Source of the DNA: Sphagnum compactum
Taxonomy: Eukaryota; Bryophyta; Sphagnopsida; Sphagnales
Reading direction: 5' to 3'
Length of the DNA stretch: 64,000 nt
Assembly (NCBI GenBank): GCA_965153455.1
Contig: OZ234495.1
Location: 16,364,875 to 16,428,874 of the forward strand
Numbering within the stretch: the stretch's first letter is position 1; every line of letters starts with the position of its first letter. This document shows, in pieces, positions 26,601-37,579 of the stretch. The notes beneath the pieces were generated by a model. The model had not been told where the DNA came from and made no database searches. It was given only the letters and a program-made list of their open reading frames with translations. A program made the translations under genes and the position numbers.

Positions 26601-28380
26601 ACACCAATCATAAAATGTTGTCACAAGGTAGTTTTTGCAAGGTTTTGAGATTTGCACTTGGCCATGCGATTAAATAAAAATGATTAAGTTGATAAAGGAT
26701 TCAACATTAGAATGTTATGTATATTATAATCACATTGTATGATTTTTTGGAATGTTTTTTGAATTCTCATAATGTCATGGACTTTTAAGAAATACCCAAA
26801 AGCTTGCAACAATCCATAATCAATGAATATGGACTTCATGCACCTTCATATAATTTTTATATGGAGTAAAAGACTCAATGATAATACAATGTGATAACAT
26901 TGATATTAAGGAAGATTTTTTGAGAGGATTTTGATAACCAAGATTTTCTATGTACCTTGAATTATGGTTTTTTTCAAATTAAGTCATTTCTTTAATGAAA
27001 ATAATAATTCAAAAGCTCATATTTCAAATTAAATTTTTCCATAATGTAAATTAGGTTGATTTTTTTTTAATAATGAATTTCTAATCATAACTTGCAAAAT
27101 GATTAACTAATGCATGTATATGATGTTGAGCTCATTCGTGATTGAAGTGCCAAAAAACAACATGCACATTTGACTTTTAAAAGACTCCAAAATCCAACTT
27201 TCAATTTTTGTTATATTTAGTGAATTGTTGTATGCCAATAGATATAATGATGGCTTGTTAAATTAATAAAAATATTTAAAAATAATTTGGAAACTATGTA
27301 AATGTCTTTTTAATTATATGAAATGTTTTAATTGCATTTTTTTAAAAAAGTAATCAAATGGAATGTATAAAACCATGCAATTGATTTTCAACTTTTTGTA
27401 CAAGAAAAAGATATTTCCCTTTATGCAAATACATGTTCATTGGGTGAACTTGATGGAAAAACAAATCATATGAAAAGTTCAAAGGTTAGAAATTTTAAAC
27501 CAAAAGGTTACAAGCGAAAGGACAATTTTTTTGAACCATTTGGCTAGTTATTGATATTAGTTAGGTTCAAGACTTTAGCTCAATGCGAAGGTCACATGTA
27601 TAGGAAATAACCATGCAAAAAAAAAAACTTTGGTTGTCCATAAAAGTTTATTTTAACATTTAAAAAGAAAATTCTTGTAAATAAAATATTGATGCACAAT
27701 TATGTATGCAAGTGTAAAACCACCACCACACCATGAATTGCCTTATTTTGAATTATTCATTTTTTCTCACTCAGATGTGTTCTATGTAAATGATATTTGT
27801 GAAAAGTAATTTTTAAAAAGTCCTATAGTCATTATTCTTGTTCTTGGAACCCCAACCATGAATGAGCCTATTGTTGGTGGTTTGATTCCATATTTTGACA
27901 AATGGGCTTATGGGTCATCAACAATGACAAATACTACACACCCTACCCTTGTGAATTAATTGATATAAATTGATTCACATCGAATGAAAATGAAAGTAAT
28001 GCTATAAATTTTATGCCAAAAACTAACCTAAAGATTGTATAGGGTGGTTTTTAAACATGTTATTGCAAAATTAACCAACCCTTGAATTATGCATACCAAA
28101 ATAGAAATTATAAAATAAAAATCAAATTGATCGGTAATTGGATTAATTGCATAGACTAGAAAGTTGATACTAGGTGGGTCCCAACACATTGGAAAACTCC
28201 ATTTATTTAATATCCTATGTGTAGGGGAAATTTTACATATAATCTTCCCCATTAGATATTGAAAAAAGTAAGAACCAACCAATACTAGTTATGATTAATG
28301 TTGTGCATGTATCAAAAACATGGCATACTCCATCCATTTTTAACTTGTCCTCTTAGGGAAAATCAATGAGGTGAAAATAT
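26600..28380. other. Intergenic DNA, nothing recognised
   Basis: AT-rich, no gene, RNA or transposon motif seen. Confidence 0.55.
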
Positions 28381-28559
28381 ATTTACTACAAGGAACAATT
28401 TGGTGCATTACTACCAAAGTGGGGTGTAGTTTACTAGCTTAAATCACTATGGGACCTTAAAAGTGAAATAACTTCATTGCATTTTACTGTTTCACCTAGT
28501 GAAAGTTATTTCATTATAATATCACTATGTAGACATCATGTTTCATTTCTAATTAACAT

Positions 28560-29130
28560 AATTCACTATTACAATTTACTATAGCAAATAGGTTTCTTTC
28601 TATGTTTTTTAAAATATTCTATCTATGTTACTTTATGATATATCCTATATTATTTTAAGCTACTTTAGTTATTCTAACTTATATTTTATGTTATTATAGG
28701 CTATTATAAATTATTGTACCCTAAATTATTATATGTTATTTTACCTTAAAGTCTCTTAACTAGTTTATAATAAGCTTTTAAATTATTTAAAATTAAATTA
28801 TTCAACTAACTTTAGGCTATACCTTAGGTTATTTATTTTAAATTAATGTATGTTATTTCAAGTTATACTTTAAATTATTCAAGGTCATTCTACTTAATGT
28901 TATTATAAATGATTTTATCCTAAGCATAATAACTTTAAAATATCTAAAACAGAATATAATGGCCTAAGGTAAAAATAACTTAAAATAGAAAATAATAACC
29001 TATGAAAAATAATTTTAAATACCCTACAATATAATAACTACCAATAGCCTATGATATTATAACGTAGAATATCAAACAATAATTTATAATACAATAATCA
29101 CCAATAGTTATAATATAACATATAATAACC
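28560..29130. repeat. AT-rich segment with a strand-switch (fold-back) composition
   Basis: Up to about 28920 the plus strand is filled with TTATT/GGTTATT/CTATTATA words; from about 28920 the complementary words AATAA/AATAACC/TAGAATAT take over. Segments such as TTATTTTACCTTA and CTAAGGTAAAAATAA are inversely complementary. This is consistent with an imperfect inverted arrangement centred near 28925. Confidence 0.4.
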
Positions 29131-29134
29131 AACA

Positions 29135-30055
29135 ATAACTTATAATACAATAACCATTAATAACCATAATAAAATAGCAGTCAATAACCACCAATAAAAT
29201 GACCACCAATAGCCATTAATAAAATAGCCACCAATAGTCATTAATAGAATAACCACCAATAGCCATTAATAGAATATCCACCAATAACCATTAATAGATT
29301 CATCACGAATAGCCATTAATAGATTAGCCACCAATAGCCATTAATAGAATAGCCACCAATAGCCATTAATAGATTAATCACAAACATCCATTAATAGATT
29401 AATCACAAATAACCATTAATAGATTAGTCACCAATAGCCATTAATAGAATAGCCACCAATATCCATTAATAGATTAATCATGAATAGCCATTAATATAAT
29501 AGCCACCAATAGCCATTAATAGATTAATCACGAATAACCATTAATAAAATAATCACAATAGTCATTAATACATTAATTACGAATAGCTATTAATAGAATA
29601 GCCACCTTTAGCCATTAGTAGAATAACCACCAGTAGCCATTAATAGAATAGCCACCAGTAGCCATTAATATATTAGCCACCAATAACCATTAATAGATTA
29701 ATCATAAATAGCCATTAATATATTAGCTACTAATAACCATTAATAAAGTAGGCACCAATATCCATCAATAAATTAATCATGAATAGCCATTAATAAAATA
29801 GCCACCAATAGCCATTAATAGAATAACCACCAATAGCCATTAATACATTAATCACGAATAGCTATTAATAGAATAGCCACCAATAGCCATCAATAAAATA
29901 GCCACCAATAGAATAACTACTAATGGCCATTAATAGAATAACCACCAATAACTATTAATTGAATAACCACTAAAAAACATTAATAGCCACAAATAAAATA
30001 GGTACCAATAGCCATTAATAACCACCAATAGCACTAATAAAAAAACAACCAATAG
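29135..30055. repeat. 25-bp minisatellite, about 36 copies
   Basis: Tandem array with an exact 25-bp period: CCATTAAT recurs at 25-base steps (for example near 29288, 29313, 29338, 29363, 29388). The consensus is CCATTAATAGAATAGCCACC plus AATAG. A variant unit with AGATTAATCACGAAT in place of AGAATAGCCACCAAT alternates irregularly with it, giving hints of a 50-bp higher-order unit. Copies near the ends are more divergent. Confidence 0.93.
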
Positions 30056-30159
30056 CTATATATTATAATTGCTTAGGATTGTCAATTTTCAAAGTTTATA
30101 TTTTTGTAACGTTCAAAATGACGTATTTGATAAATAGAATGTAATGTAACATATTATCA

Positions 30160-30265
30160 CAACAAGTGGGGTGGTTTGATGGTAAAGGTGTTTGCCCCCA
30201 TTCTAAAGGTCAAGGGATCAAACCTCATGGGTGGTGTTGTGTGTGGTCAACATGGTATGTTGACC
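30160..30265 (+). mobile_element. Possible tRNA-derived SINE head
   Basis: The segment contains TGGTTTGATGGTAAAGG, resembling a Pol III A box, and about 40 bases later GGGATCAAACC, close to the B-box consensus. This spacing and the surrounding GGGGTGGT... text resemble heads of plant SINEs. There is no clear 3' tail or target-site duplication, and it does not fold as a full tRNA gene. Confidence 0.35.
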
Positions 30266-30669
30266 GAATATTCTCCTATCAAACTAGGTTAGGTGCCTAG
30301 GTTGATTACGCGGCCTACGTACCTACTTACCTACCTAGGCTAGGTTTTTAACCTAACGTAAGTAGTGACACGTGTCAATAAATAATAGGCTTTAAAAATC
30401 ATGAAATTATCAATAATATTATATATTAAATAATTAAAATTTAATTAATTTCCATATTGGTTAGTTAATTAACTAGCAAGTGAATGGTTTGGTAAATTTG
30501 TATTTCACTTGAGAATAACCTTGTTTCAATAGTTACAAGTCATTGTCCGTAGCAACTGGTCCCCGTTCACTAGGGGGTTAAACAATTTCACCTAGTGAAA
30601 TTGTCCAACTTCACTCAAAAATCTAGTGAAACCCATAGTGAACTAGGACGCATTTCCTAGTAGTGGTGG

Positions 30670-33000
30670 TTTAGTTATTACTGAGGATTGCCATAGGTGG
30701 ATAATTGCCCCCTAAAAGTGAAAATCATGAATTTTGAACTTTGATTCTCATACCAAAAGAATTTTAACTCCGATTTTTTGTATGTAGGTTGGGGGCTTAA
30801 GTTTGGGGAAGGTTGTTTAGGTAAGAGTTTAAGTGTGGAAGTTTAAGTTTAGGTAGGTTGTTTAGGGTTTAGAGTTTGGGCATTGACAAACATGGGGAGG
30901 ATATGCCTCTTCCTTTTAAATTTTTTTTTTTTTGCATTGTTATCTTGTATTGTTATTATTTTTATTTTTTCATTAATTATTTTTATACACTTGTTTGTTT
31001 TGATTTGTTGTATATGTTTTCTAATTCTATTGCTCAAATTTTCTCGTAATGTGTTGCTTAAGCTTTGTTTTGTTCTTTGTGCTCTCTTGATGCTACTTAA
31101 ATAATACGTAGTATACCCAAATATATGAGCGAAAGCACATTACGATGACTCCCTTTGGGTTGTCACATTATATTACTTTGCAAGGATGTGCATGTTTGAA
31201 TGTATCCCATTTCAAACTTTCGAAAAAATTTCATAATATTTTTACATATTATGTTAAAATATAACCTAGGCAAGATATTAGAATAGAAACTATCTCATTT
31301 CATTTTATAAAGTGAAAGATTGGGATATATTTGTGAAAACGAATGTAATGTACTTGTGTATTCAAAAACAAAAATATATATTCCAAAAATAATTTAAATG
31401 ATTTTTAGTCTTTATGAAAGTTGAAGGTATATTGAACCATGTCATTTCACATAATATTAATGTGTTTAAATACCATCTGACTAATTTGAAAATTTTCATT
31501 GTAAAAAATGAGTTTTTTAAAGCAAAGATGCGATAAATGTGTGATAAATTGAAAATTTGACAAGAAATCACATCCATATAGAAGATGACAAGCATAGCTA
31601 GATGGGCCATTTTTCTAATTTCATTTCAATTGATTATTTTAATGACTAATGAAGCCCTAAAGTTAGTGTAGTCAAAACAAGATTATGGCCTTATTATATC
31701 AATGTATATAATAAATATACTCATGGATCTTTCAATATAGATGATAAATTTTATTATTATTTTAAAAATAAAACTACATAACATTAATTTTGTAAAAGTA
31801 AAATTTTTGGGCCTAAGAACCAAAATTGATACACAAAATTAAATGTATTATGCTTTTGGAACAATTATATTATGTGTACTATAATACTAGATCCAAAAGT
31901 GCCCCAAAGGGTATCATCGTAGTGTGCTTTCACCCATACATCTAAGGACTCTAGGTCCATGTCATCATTGCATTGTAACTAATATTCATTATATTTGTAA
32001 CTAATGTGATATGTGATGGACTAGGTGGATGAGAAACGACTCACAATTCACATGGTTTGAAGGACTAATTGATGTCAATTGCATCCCAAGTTGTAAATAT
32101 GATCAATGGAGGAAATAACTATGATCATGTAATTATAACTTGATTATTACAATGCATTTTACATGTCACATACAATTACATGATTAGGCTTGGGCATTGG
32201 TAATAAAATGGTCAAGTCATGAATACCATGTTTTGACATAATGCACAATGCAAGAAAGAGTTGATAATATTTGAAAGGTGTTATCAAAATAATGGTCCAA
32301 CAAACAAAAACTTCTAATGCCTTTCAGTTAAAAAAATGTTGAAAATGTCTAACCCCACTTGATCTTATTGAAACGATATAACACATTGGTCACATTGACA
32401 ATGATCTTATTTTTCAAGACATTTGTTAATGGATTTAATGAATTTTCCTTATCCTCCAAAGCACCTTATACAAAGTCATCAATAAAACAAAAGATGTTTT
32501 TTCTCTCCATCACCGTAACTACCTCAAATATTATTATTCTATGAAAGATTTGTAACACAAGTTTAAATTATTTTTTCTCTCTTCATTTCTTTCTTTTCAA
32601 GAATTAGTAACAAAAGTGGAAATTGTGCATTATAGTTTTGGAGCTTTGTCACCCCACAACTTACACTTTCAAAAACACAAACACAAAACAAACAAACAAA
32701 ATGTCAAAGAAAACAAACAAACACAAACAAAAACAAACATTTTTTTGTAGCAAGCCTCTTGGTGACGACAACAAACAAATGCCTCATTGCTAGAGTGAGG
32801 AGCCTTGAATGGTGAGCCCAATCAAGATTTTGTGATATCAAGGTTATAATGTGAAGTTCAACAACATTCTTTTTTCAAGTTGTTATTAAAGGCCCTAACA
32901 AACTTATGTGGTGAAAATGTTTTTATGATGTTTATGTTCAACCATCTTGAAGTGTAAATGCAAGCAAGCAAATGAGTTGAAGTGAAGGTGTAATGAACTA
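30670..33000. other. Intergenic DNA, no gene recognised
   Basis: AT-rich. An ACAA/ACAAAC-type simple repeat lies at about 32668-32745. No supported open frame or RNA gene. The right part may already belong to the decayed Ty3/gypsy element whose integrase remnant follows. Confidence 0.5.
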
Positions 33001-33099
33001 ACATTATTGTAATTACAATCAAGTTTTGTTATGAGTACAAATTCAATTGGTGCAATTGTCCTTGAAAATCATTACTAATTAGAAATGCATGTCATAAGC

Positions 33100-33665
33100 C
33101 AAGTAATTTGATATCATGTTGAATATTTTCTATTATGCCATACTAGTTCTACAACTTATTTCTTGCAAGGTAATGGACAAGTTGAGTCCACAAACTAGAT
33201 AATTGAAAATATTTGACCAAACTAGTCAATGAAAAACAAACAAATTGGAATGAACAATTTTCCACAATTTTATTTTTCATACTAGAAAATATATGAAATA
33301 ATAACCACTCACACACCATTTTGACTCTTGATGAATTACATCCTCTAATGCCTATATACCCAAAAAAAAATTCTTACCAACACAAGGTGCTATGCAAATA
33401 TACCAATCCAATTCAAGCACTTATAAGTTGACTCATAGATTTGGAACAATGCAAAGGGAAACCAGATGGAGGTACAAGATATTCCCAATGCCAATTAATG
33501 GAATTGATCAATGTGGTCTCAACAACATCACTACAAATTAAGTATTATGGTTTCCAAAAAGAGTGAAAGCCCATAATGATACATCTAAGAGATGACAATC
33601 TGGCTCTATAACACTACAAGCAACAATGGTTTCCACATGAATTTTTTAACCATTAAAACAACGAG
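33100..33665 (+). pseudogene. Ty3/gypsy integrase remnant
   Basis: With several stops and frameshifts, the plus strand reads QGNGQVESTN (33176-33205), then a THTPF motif near 33310, both hallmarks of the C-terminal half of gypsy integrases (QGNGQVEST...W...LWAYR...TPF). Further on comes KPIMIHLRDDNLAL, matching the region after the integrase core. No LTRs or intact polyprotein are seen. It is an old, inactive fragment. Confidence 0.65.
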
Positions 33666-35490
33666 CTGTTTATAAATCACCACAAATGAACACAATTTGT
33701 TTTAGTTCCATTTTAGAAAATATAATTTGAAAATCCCTACCAATTCTCCAAGCATAATGATTAGAGATTTTAACATAAATATTTTAACAAATACAATTGA
33801 ATCAACAACATTGCAAAATTTATGAATAAACAATATTTAAATTATTCTTATTAAAAGCACAACCCCCAATCAGGGTTTTTTTTTCAAATTCTTTAAGTAG
33901 GTGTACTGGCAAGGATAATCAGCATTAATTAGTAATAAATGGTGACTGCCCTAGTGGACTAGTAGATCTTTTTTGGAATCCTGCCTAATTCTGGTGACCT
34001 AATGAAACACACTTGTCTAAATTTGGTGACTTCTAACCTTTCTTTCTCGAGATATGGCAAAAAAAATTTAATTCTTAAAAATACCTTTGTTGGATGATTA
34101 ATGCCCCAACACAACAATGTAATGTTGCATCAACACAAACTTATTGAACAAATCATAATTCCATGTATCTTGCATTCAATTATCAAATTTTGTTCTTAAT
34201 TTACTTTGTCATCCATTATGTTTATTTTTAAATTAAAAATTTACATTACATAACCATGAAACACCTACATTATTTATTCTTCAATCCCTAAATTGGCAAG
34301 GCCTGTTTGTCACTGAACCTTGTTTACTCAAGATTCTAAAATAGTACTAAGTAGTTTTTTTGGGGGTGGGGGACAAGAATATGGCATTTTTCTACATAAC
34401 AAATGTTTCTACTTTCATTGAATTATTCTTGAATGCAATTTTGTGCAATTTTGCTTATCTAAAAAAAAGGCTAGCAAAAGCCCACCAAAATGCACCATCT
34501 GCAACAAAAGTGTCACCAACCAATGATTTTTTTTCTATTCAAATTTAATCATTTTTTCGACAAAAATATTGAACTTTTTTGAAGTGTAAATTCTACCATT
34601 TTGCTAAATTTTTGAGAAAATTTTGCTAAATTCTCCATATCACAAAATTATTATTCAAAAAATTAAATTTTCAAAAATTTTATTTAAAAAAACCCCGGTT
34701 CTTTCCCACATCCATCCTTCCTTGAAATTTCCATGGAACACCCACGCACAATCTTCGCCGTGCCAGTAGTAGTACGAATGCAGCATGGAGTCATTGCAAA
34801 CGCAATGACAGCAAAGGCGAAGAAATTCAGAGGAAAGTATTTTGCAACTGAATTTGTGTGTGTGGCGTTGTTTTTATGAGCAATTTGGAAGGACGCAAAT
34901 CAATAACAAAGTGTGGAGCGTGGAGATTTGGGCTGAGGATGACATGGCGGGGATGAACCAGGACATGATCGCAATTGGTACGGAAGCAGTGGGGCTTTCC
35001 GATGATCGCCGGCCACAACTTGAAGCTAAATCAATCCACCTTCTTCTGTTGTGTTGAAAAAACCAACTCCAATTCGTTTCACATGATTTTCAAGAATCGC
35101 AAGGTCGACATCAATGCCGACAACGATGAAGTACAAAGAAGTAAACTCAACATGCATGGAATTTTTTTCCTTTTCTGTTTTACTGAGATTCTCAACTGTT
35201 GTTGCCAACTTACACTGGGAGTTTTGTAGTTCTTAGAAATAGGATCAACTATTCTTCGAAAAAAAACACAAGGTTCTTGCTTTGCTCTATTATTATTTGG
35301 AACCAACAAGGCTTCACATTTTGCAAAATGATAGAAATTCTTCTTCATGCTATCGGTTTCGCACATGTTGTTAAGTGTTATAACGCTAAGTTGACTAATT
35401 TTTTAATTAAGTTTTTATCTTTAGTTTCACCTGATTTAGGTGCAACTCCACAATATGGAGTAAAATCTTCGTGTTTTTAGGATGGTATAC
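33665..35490. other. Intergenic DNA; small GC-richer island at 34690-35130
   Basis: Mostly AT-rich. The island at 34690-35130 is less AT-rich and has short plus-strand frames (for example a 48-codon frame from the ATG at 34734 and frames at 34842-35057 and 34975-35229). They look like a piece of former coding sequence, but I recognise no family and no consistent exon chain. Confidence 0.4.
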
Positions 35491-35494
35491 TCTT

Positions 35495-35860
35495 GTTAAA
35501 AATGTTATCAATATCATAATTTCAGTGGGGGTAATAAGTGAACTGAACCTTAAATGTTAGCAATCATATTTTCAGTGGTGTAGTAAGTGAACTGAACCTC
35601 ATTATTTGCAACCTTGTCTCAAATAAAATGAAATTGCAATTCTACATGTTTTGAACTTGAATGGAACTTTGGATTTTGAGTTAAGGCTATAATACTTTGG
35701 TAATCACAATATATTGCAGTAGCTTCTTTTGATTCTTCACCCAAATCACACAATAAGAGTCTTAAACATTTTGCTTCTTTTGCTACCAAAGTTGTAGCCA
35801 TGTATTCAGCTTCAATTGAGGATAAAGCAATTGTTATTTTCCTTTTGCATCAACTTCCTA
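35495..35860 (-). pseudogene. Ty1/copia RNase H remnant
   Basis: The minus strand reads IALSSIEAEYMATTLVAKEA, then LRLLLCDLG, IYCDYQS and KHVELQFHFI, the canonical copia RNase H signature with its catalytic D (CDYQS, usually CDNQS). A stop replaces the residue after HFI. Beyond it the frame continues as DKVANNE and then YYTTENMIANI, corresponding to the terminal part of the copia polyprotein. That last segment is duplicated in tandem (about 35495-35545 and 35550-35598). No LTRs identified. Confidence 0.8.
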
Positions 35861-37579
35861 CAAAACAGATTACTAGATATCCAAGACATCTTACAGTATT
35901 CCAGTTGTTCAGTTTCTGATTGCCAGCAGTTCTGCTTGATGTCAGCAGGTTCAGAACCGACCTTGTCCTGGCTCATGTTAATGGCACTAACATATGGTCA
36001 TCATGCCACATAATCAGATGACAGCTCCAATGACACTGCCCAATATAGGCAAGATTAGACATGATCTCTCAACAAAGGAAAGAATGACCAAATCCCTACA
36101 AATGTCAACAGCTTTTGACAAACAAAATTGAATCCCTCAAACTTTCACTAATGTCCAGTGTAAAGTTAAAGTCATATTTTACTGTTTATTAAGAGCTAGA
36201 AATTGGTGAAGCTGCACATGGAGCTGCTAGTTCTACACCATAGGAGTTTAATTCAAACAGCACTTAGACTTCTGCAATAGAATGAACTCTGCTGCCTGCT
36301 TTTCTGCACAACTGTGCCTTATCATTGGCTCCAAAAAACTAACAAAAAACATATAGATATTCCGGAGTGTATTCAGTCCATGCCATAGCCCCCAAACTCC
36401 ATAACTCCATGTGAAACTCTAAACTATGTTGTGTTCAGAGCTAGCTTCCACTGTGTCTAAACTCAAAACCTGCCATCTACTCACCATCTTCAAAGAGATT
36501 TCTGAACGTTCAAAAGCAGGCAGTTAGTTCACTAGAGTAGCTATTCTGGGAGGAATAGAGAACCAGGAGGCACCAAAAGATCCACACCCCATGACAAACA
36601 GACTATATCTAATGCCTCTCCAATCAAGCAAACCCAGAACAGAGAGGACAGCATGTTGAATTGAAGCACACAGATGAAGACAATCCTTAACACAAGGTGG
36701 ATATACTTGTCGCTAAAGTGCAACCAAGTGCATATTCGCCCGGTGAAGATGGACCTCCATCAACTTGCTCAAATCCAACCAAGCTGAAATTTTCCCTGTA
36801 TAGTCGGTGGCTGTTCATTGGCTCATTCTCTAGCCCATCCATGGTCAAGATACCATCTCCTTCCAACCAATCCAGGTCAAAGTAGTCACATGGTGTTGGC
36901 CCACTCCAGTGATTGAGCTCACACTACATGTTCTCATAGCAGAAAGAGAGGGGCAAAGAATGTGCCGCAGTTCAGTTAGCTCCAAACAAGCTTGAAGTCC
37001 ACCTTTGCTTTACTTTCTTTTAAGAGTACTCCAAATAATTCTGTAGCTTGCTGAGTTTCTGACTTCCACAGTGCTGTCTGAAGCTAGAACAATGATATTT
37101 TCTCTTGAGAATCTCTTGGGTTGCATCCTTGGGGCAATCCATGCATTGACCAGCATTTGATTAACCCAAGCCACTGCCGATGGTCAAAACCAGGATAGGG
37201 GCCAAAAGCTTGTAGATGATGCACAATTTTTGTTGTATGCCAGACTGGTGAAAGTGCTGCAGACTTCTACCTTTCACCATGAAAGGATCTGCCTTGGGAA
37301 AAGCCACAATGCTGACCAGTTGCTTGCATTGTAAGCACAATCATGTCACTCATAAAACAGGCCATTTTGTTCTGCACCCATGCTAATTGCTCCCCACAAA
37401 AAACACTCATTACAAGAGTGTCCTAGATACAAAATGGCTCAACTATTCAACCATGCCATCTTACCACAGACAAGGATACTTCTTCAATCCAAGGGCCAAA
37501 AGAAATCCTAGAATGCACCACAGCATAGTACCATTGAATTCAAAGTAAAAGGACATCTTACCAGATGTCGATTTCACCA
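35860..37579 (-). other. Possible long 3' UTR / 3' flank of UPF3
   Basis: No coding signal. Composition equals that of the UPF3 introns and differs sharply from the AT-rich DNA beyond the copia remnant at 35860, suggesting it belongs to the UPF3 transcription unit. Arabidopsis UPF3 is known to be feedback-controlled through its long 3' UTR by NMD, so a long 3' UTR would make sense; here it is inference from composition only. Confidence 0.35.

Larger units (their letters stand above)
28384..30665. mobile_element. Putative non-autonomous CACTA-like transposon
   Basis: The right end, read inwards on the minus strand, begins CACTACTAGGAAATGCG; the left end reads tACTACAAGGAACAATTTGG, one mismatch from a CACTA start. 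Subterminal words are mirrored: CACTATGGG at 28445-28453 and inverted at 30632-30640, and the palindrome TTTCACCTAGTGAAA at 28490-28504 and 30586-30600. Short CACTA-type terminal inverted repeats plus repeated subterminal words are diagnostic features of the superfamily. No transposase is present, so it would be non-autonomous. Flanking triplets (ATT and GTG) do not match as a target-site duplication, consistent with age or with a wrong left boundary. The interior holds a 25-bp minisatellite and a SINE-like segment. Confidence 0.55.

Noticed and set aside
29135-30055. CRISPR-like array of regularly spaced repeats
   Set aside because: The 25-bp units are directly adjacent with no unique spacers, and the DNA is plant nuclear; it is a minisatellite.
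30160-30265. A functional tRNA gene
   Set aside because: A- and B-box-like words exist but the sequence does not give complete acceptor and anticodon stems.
34734-35229. A small real gene in the GC-richer island
   Set aside because: Frames are short, use different phases and show no recognisable motif or supported splice chain.
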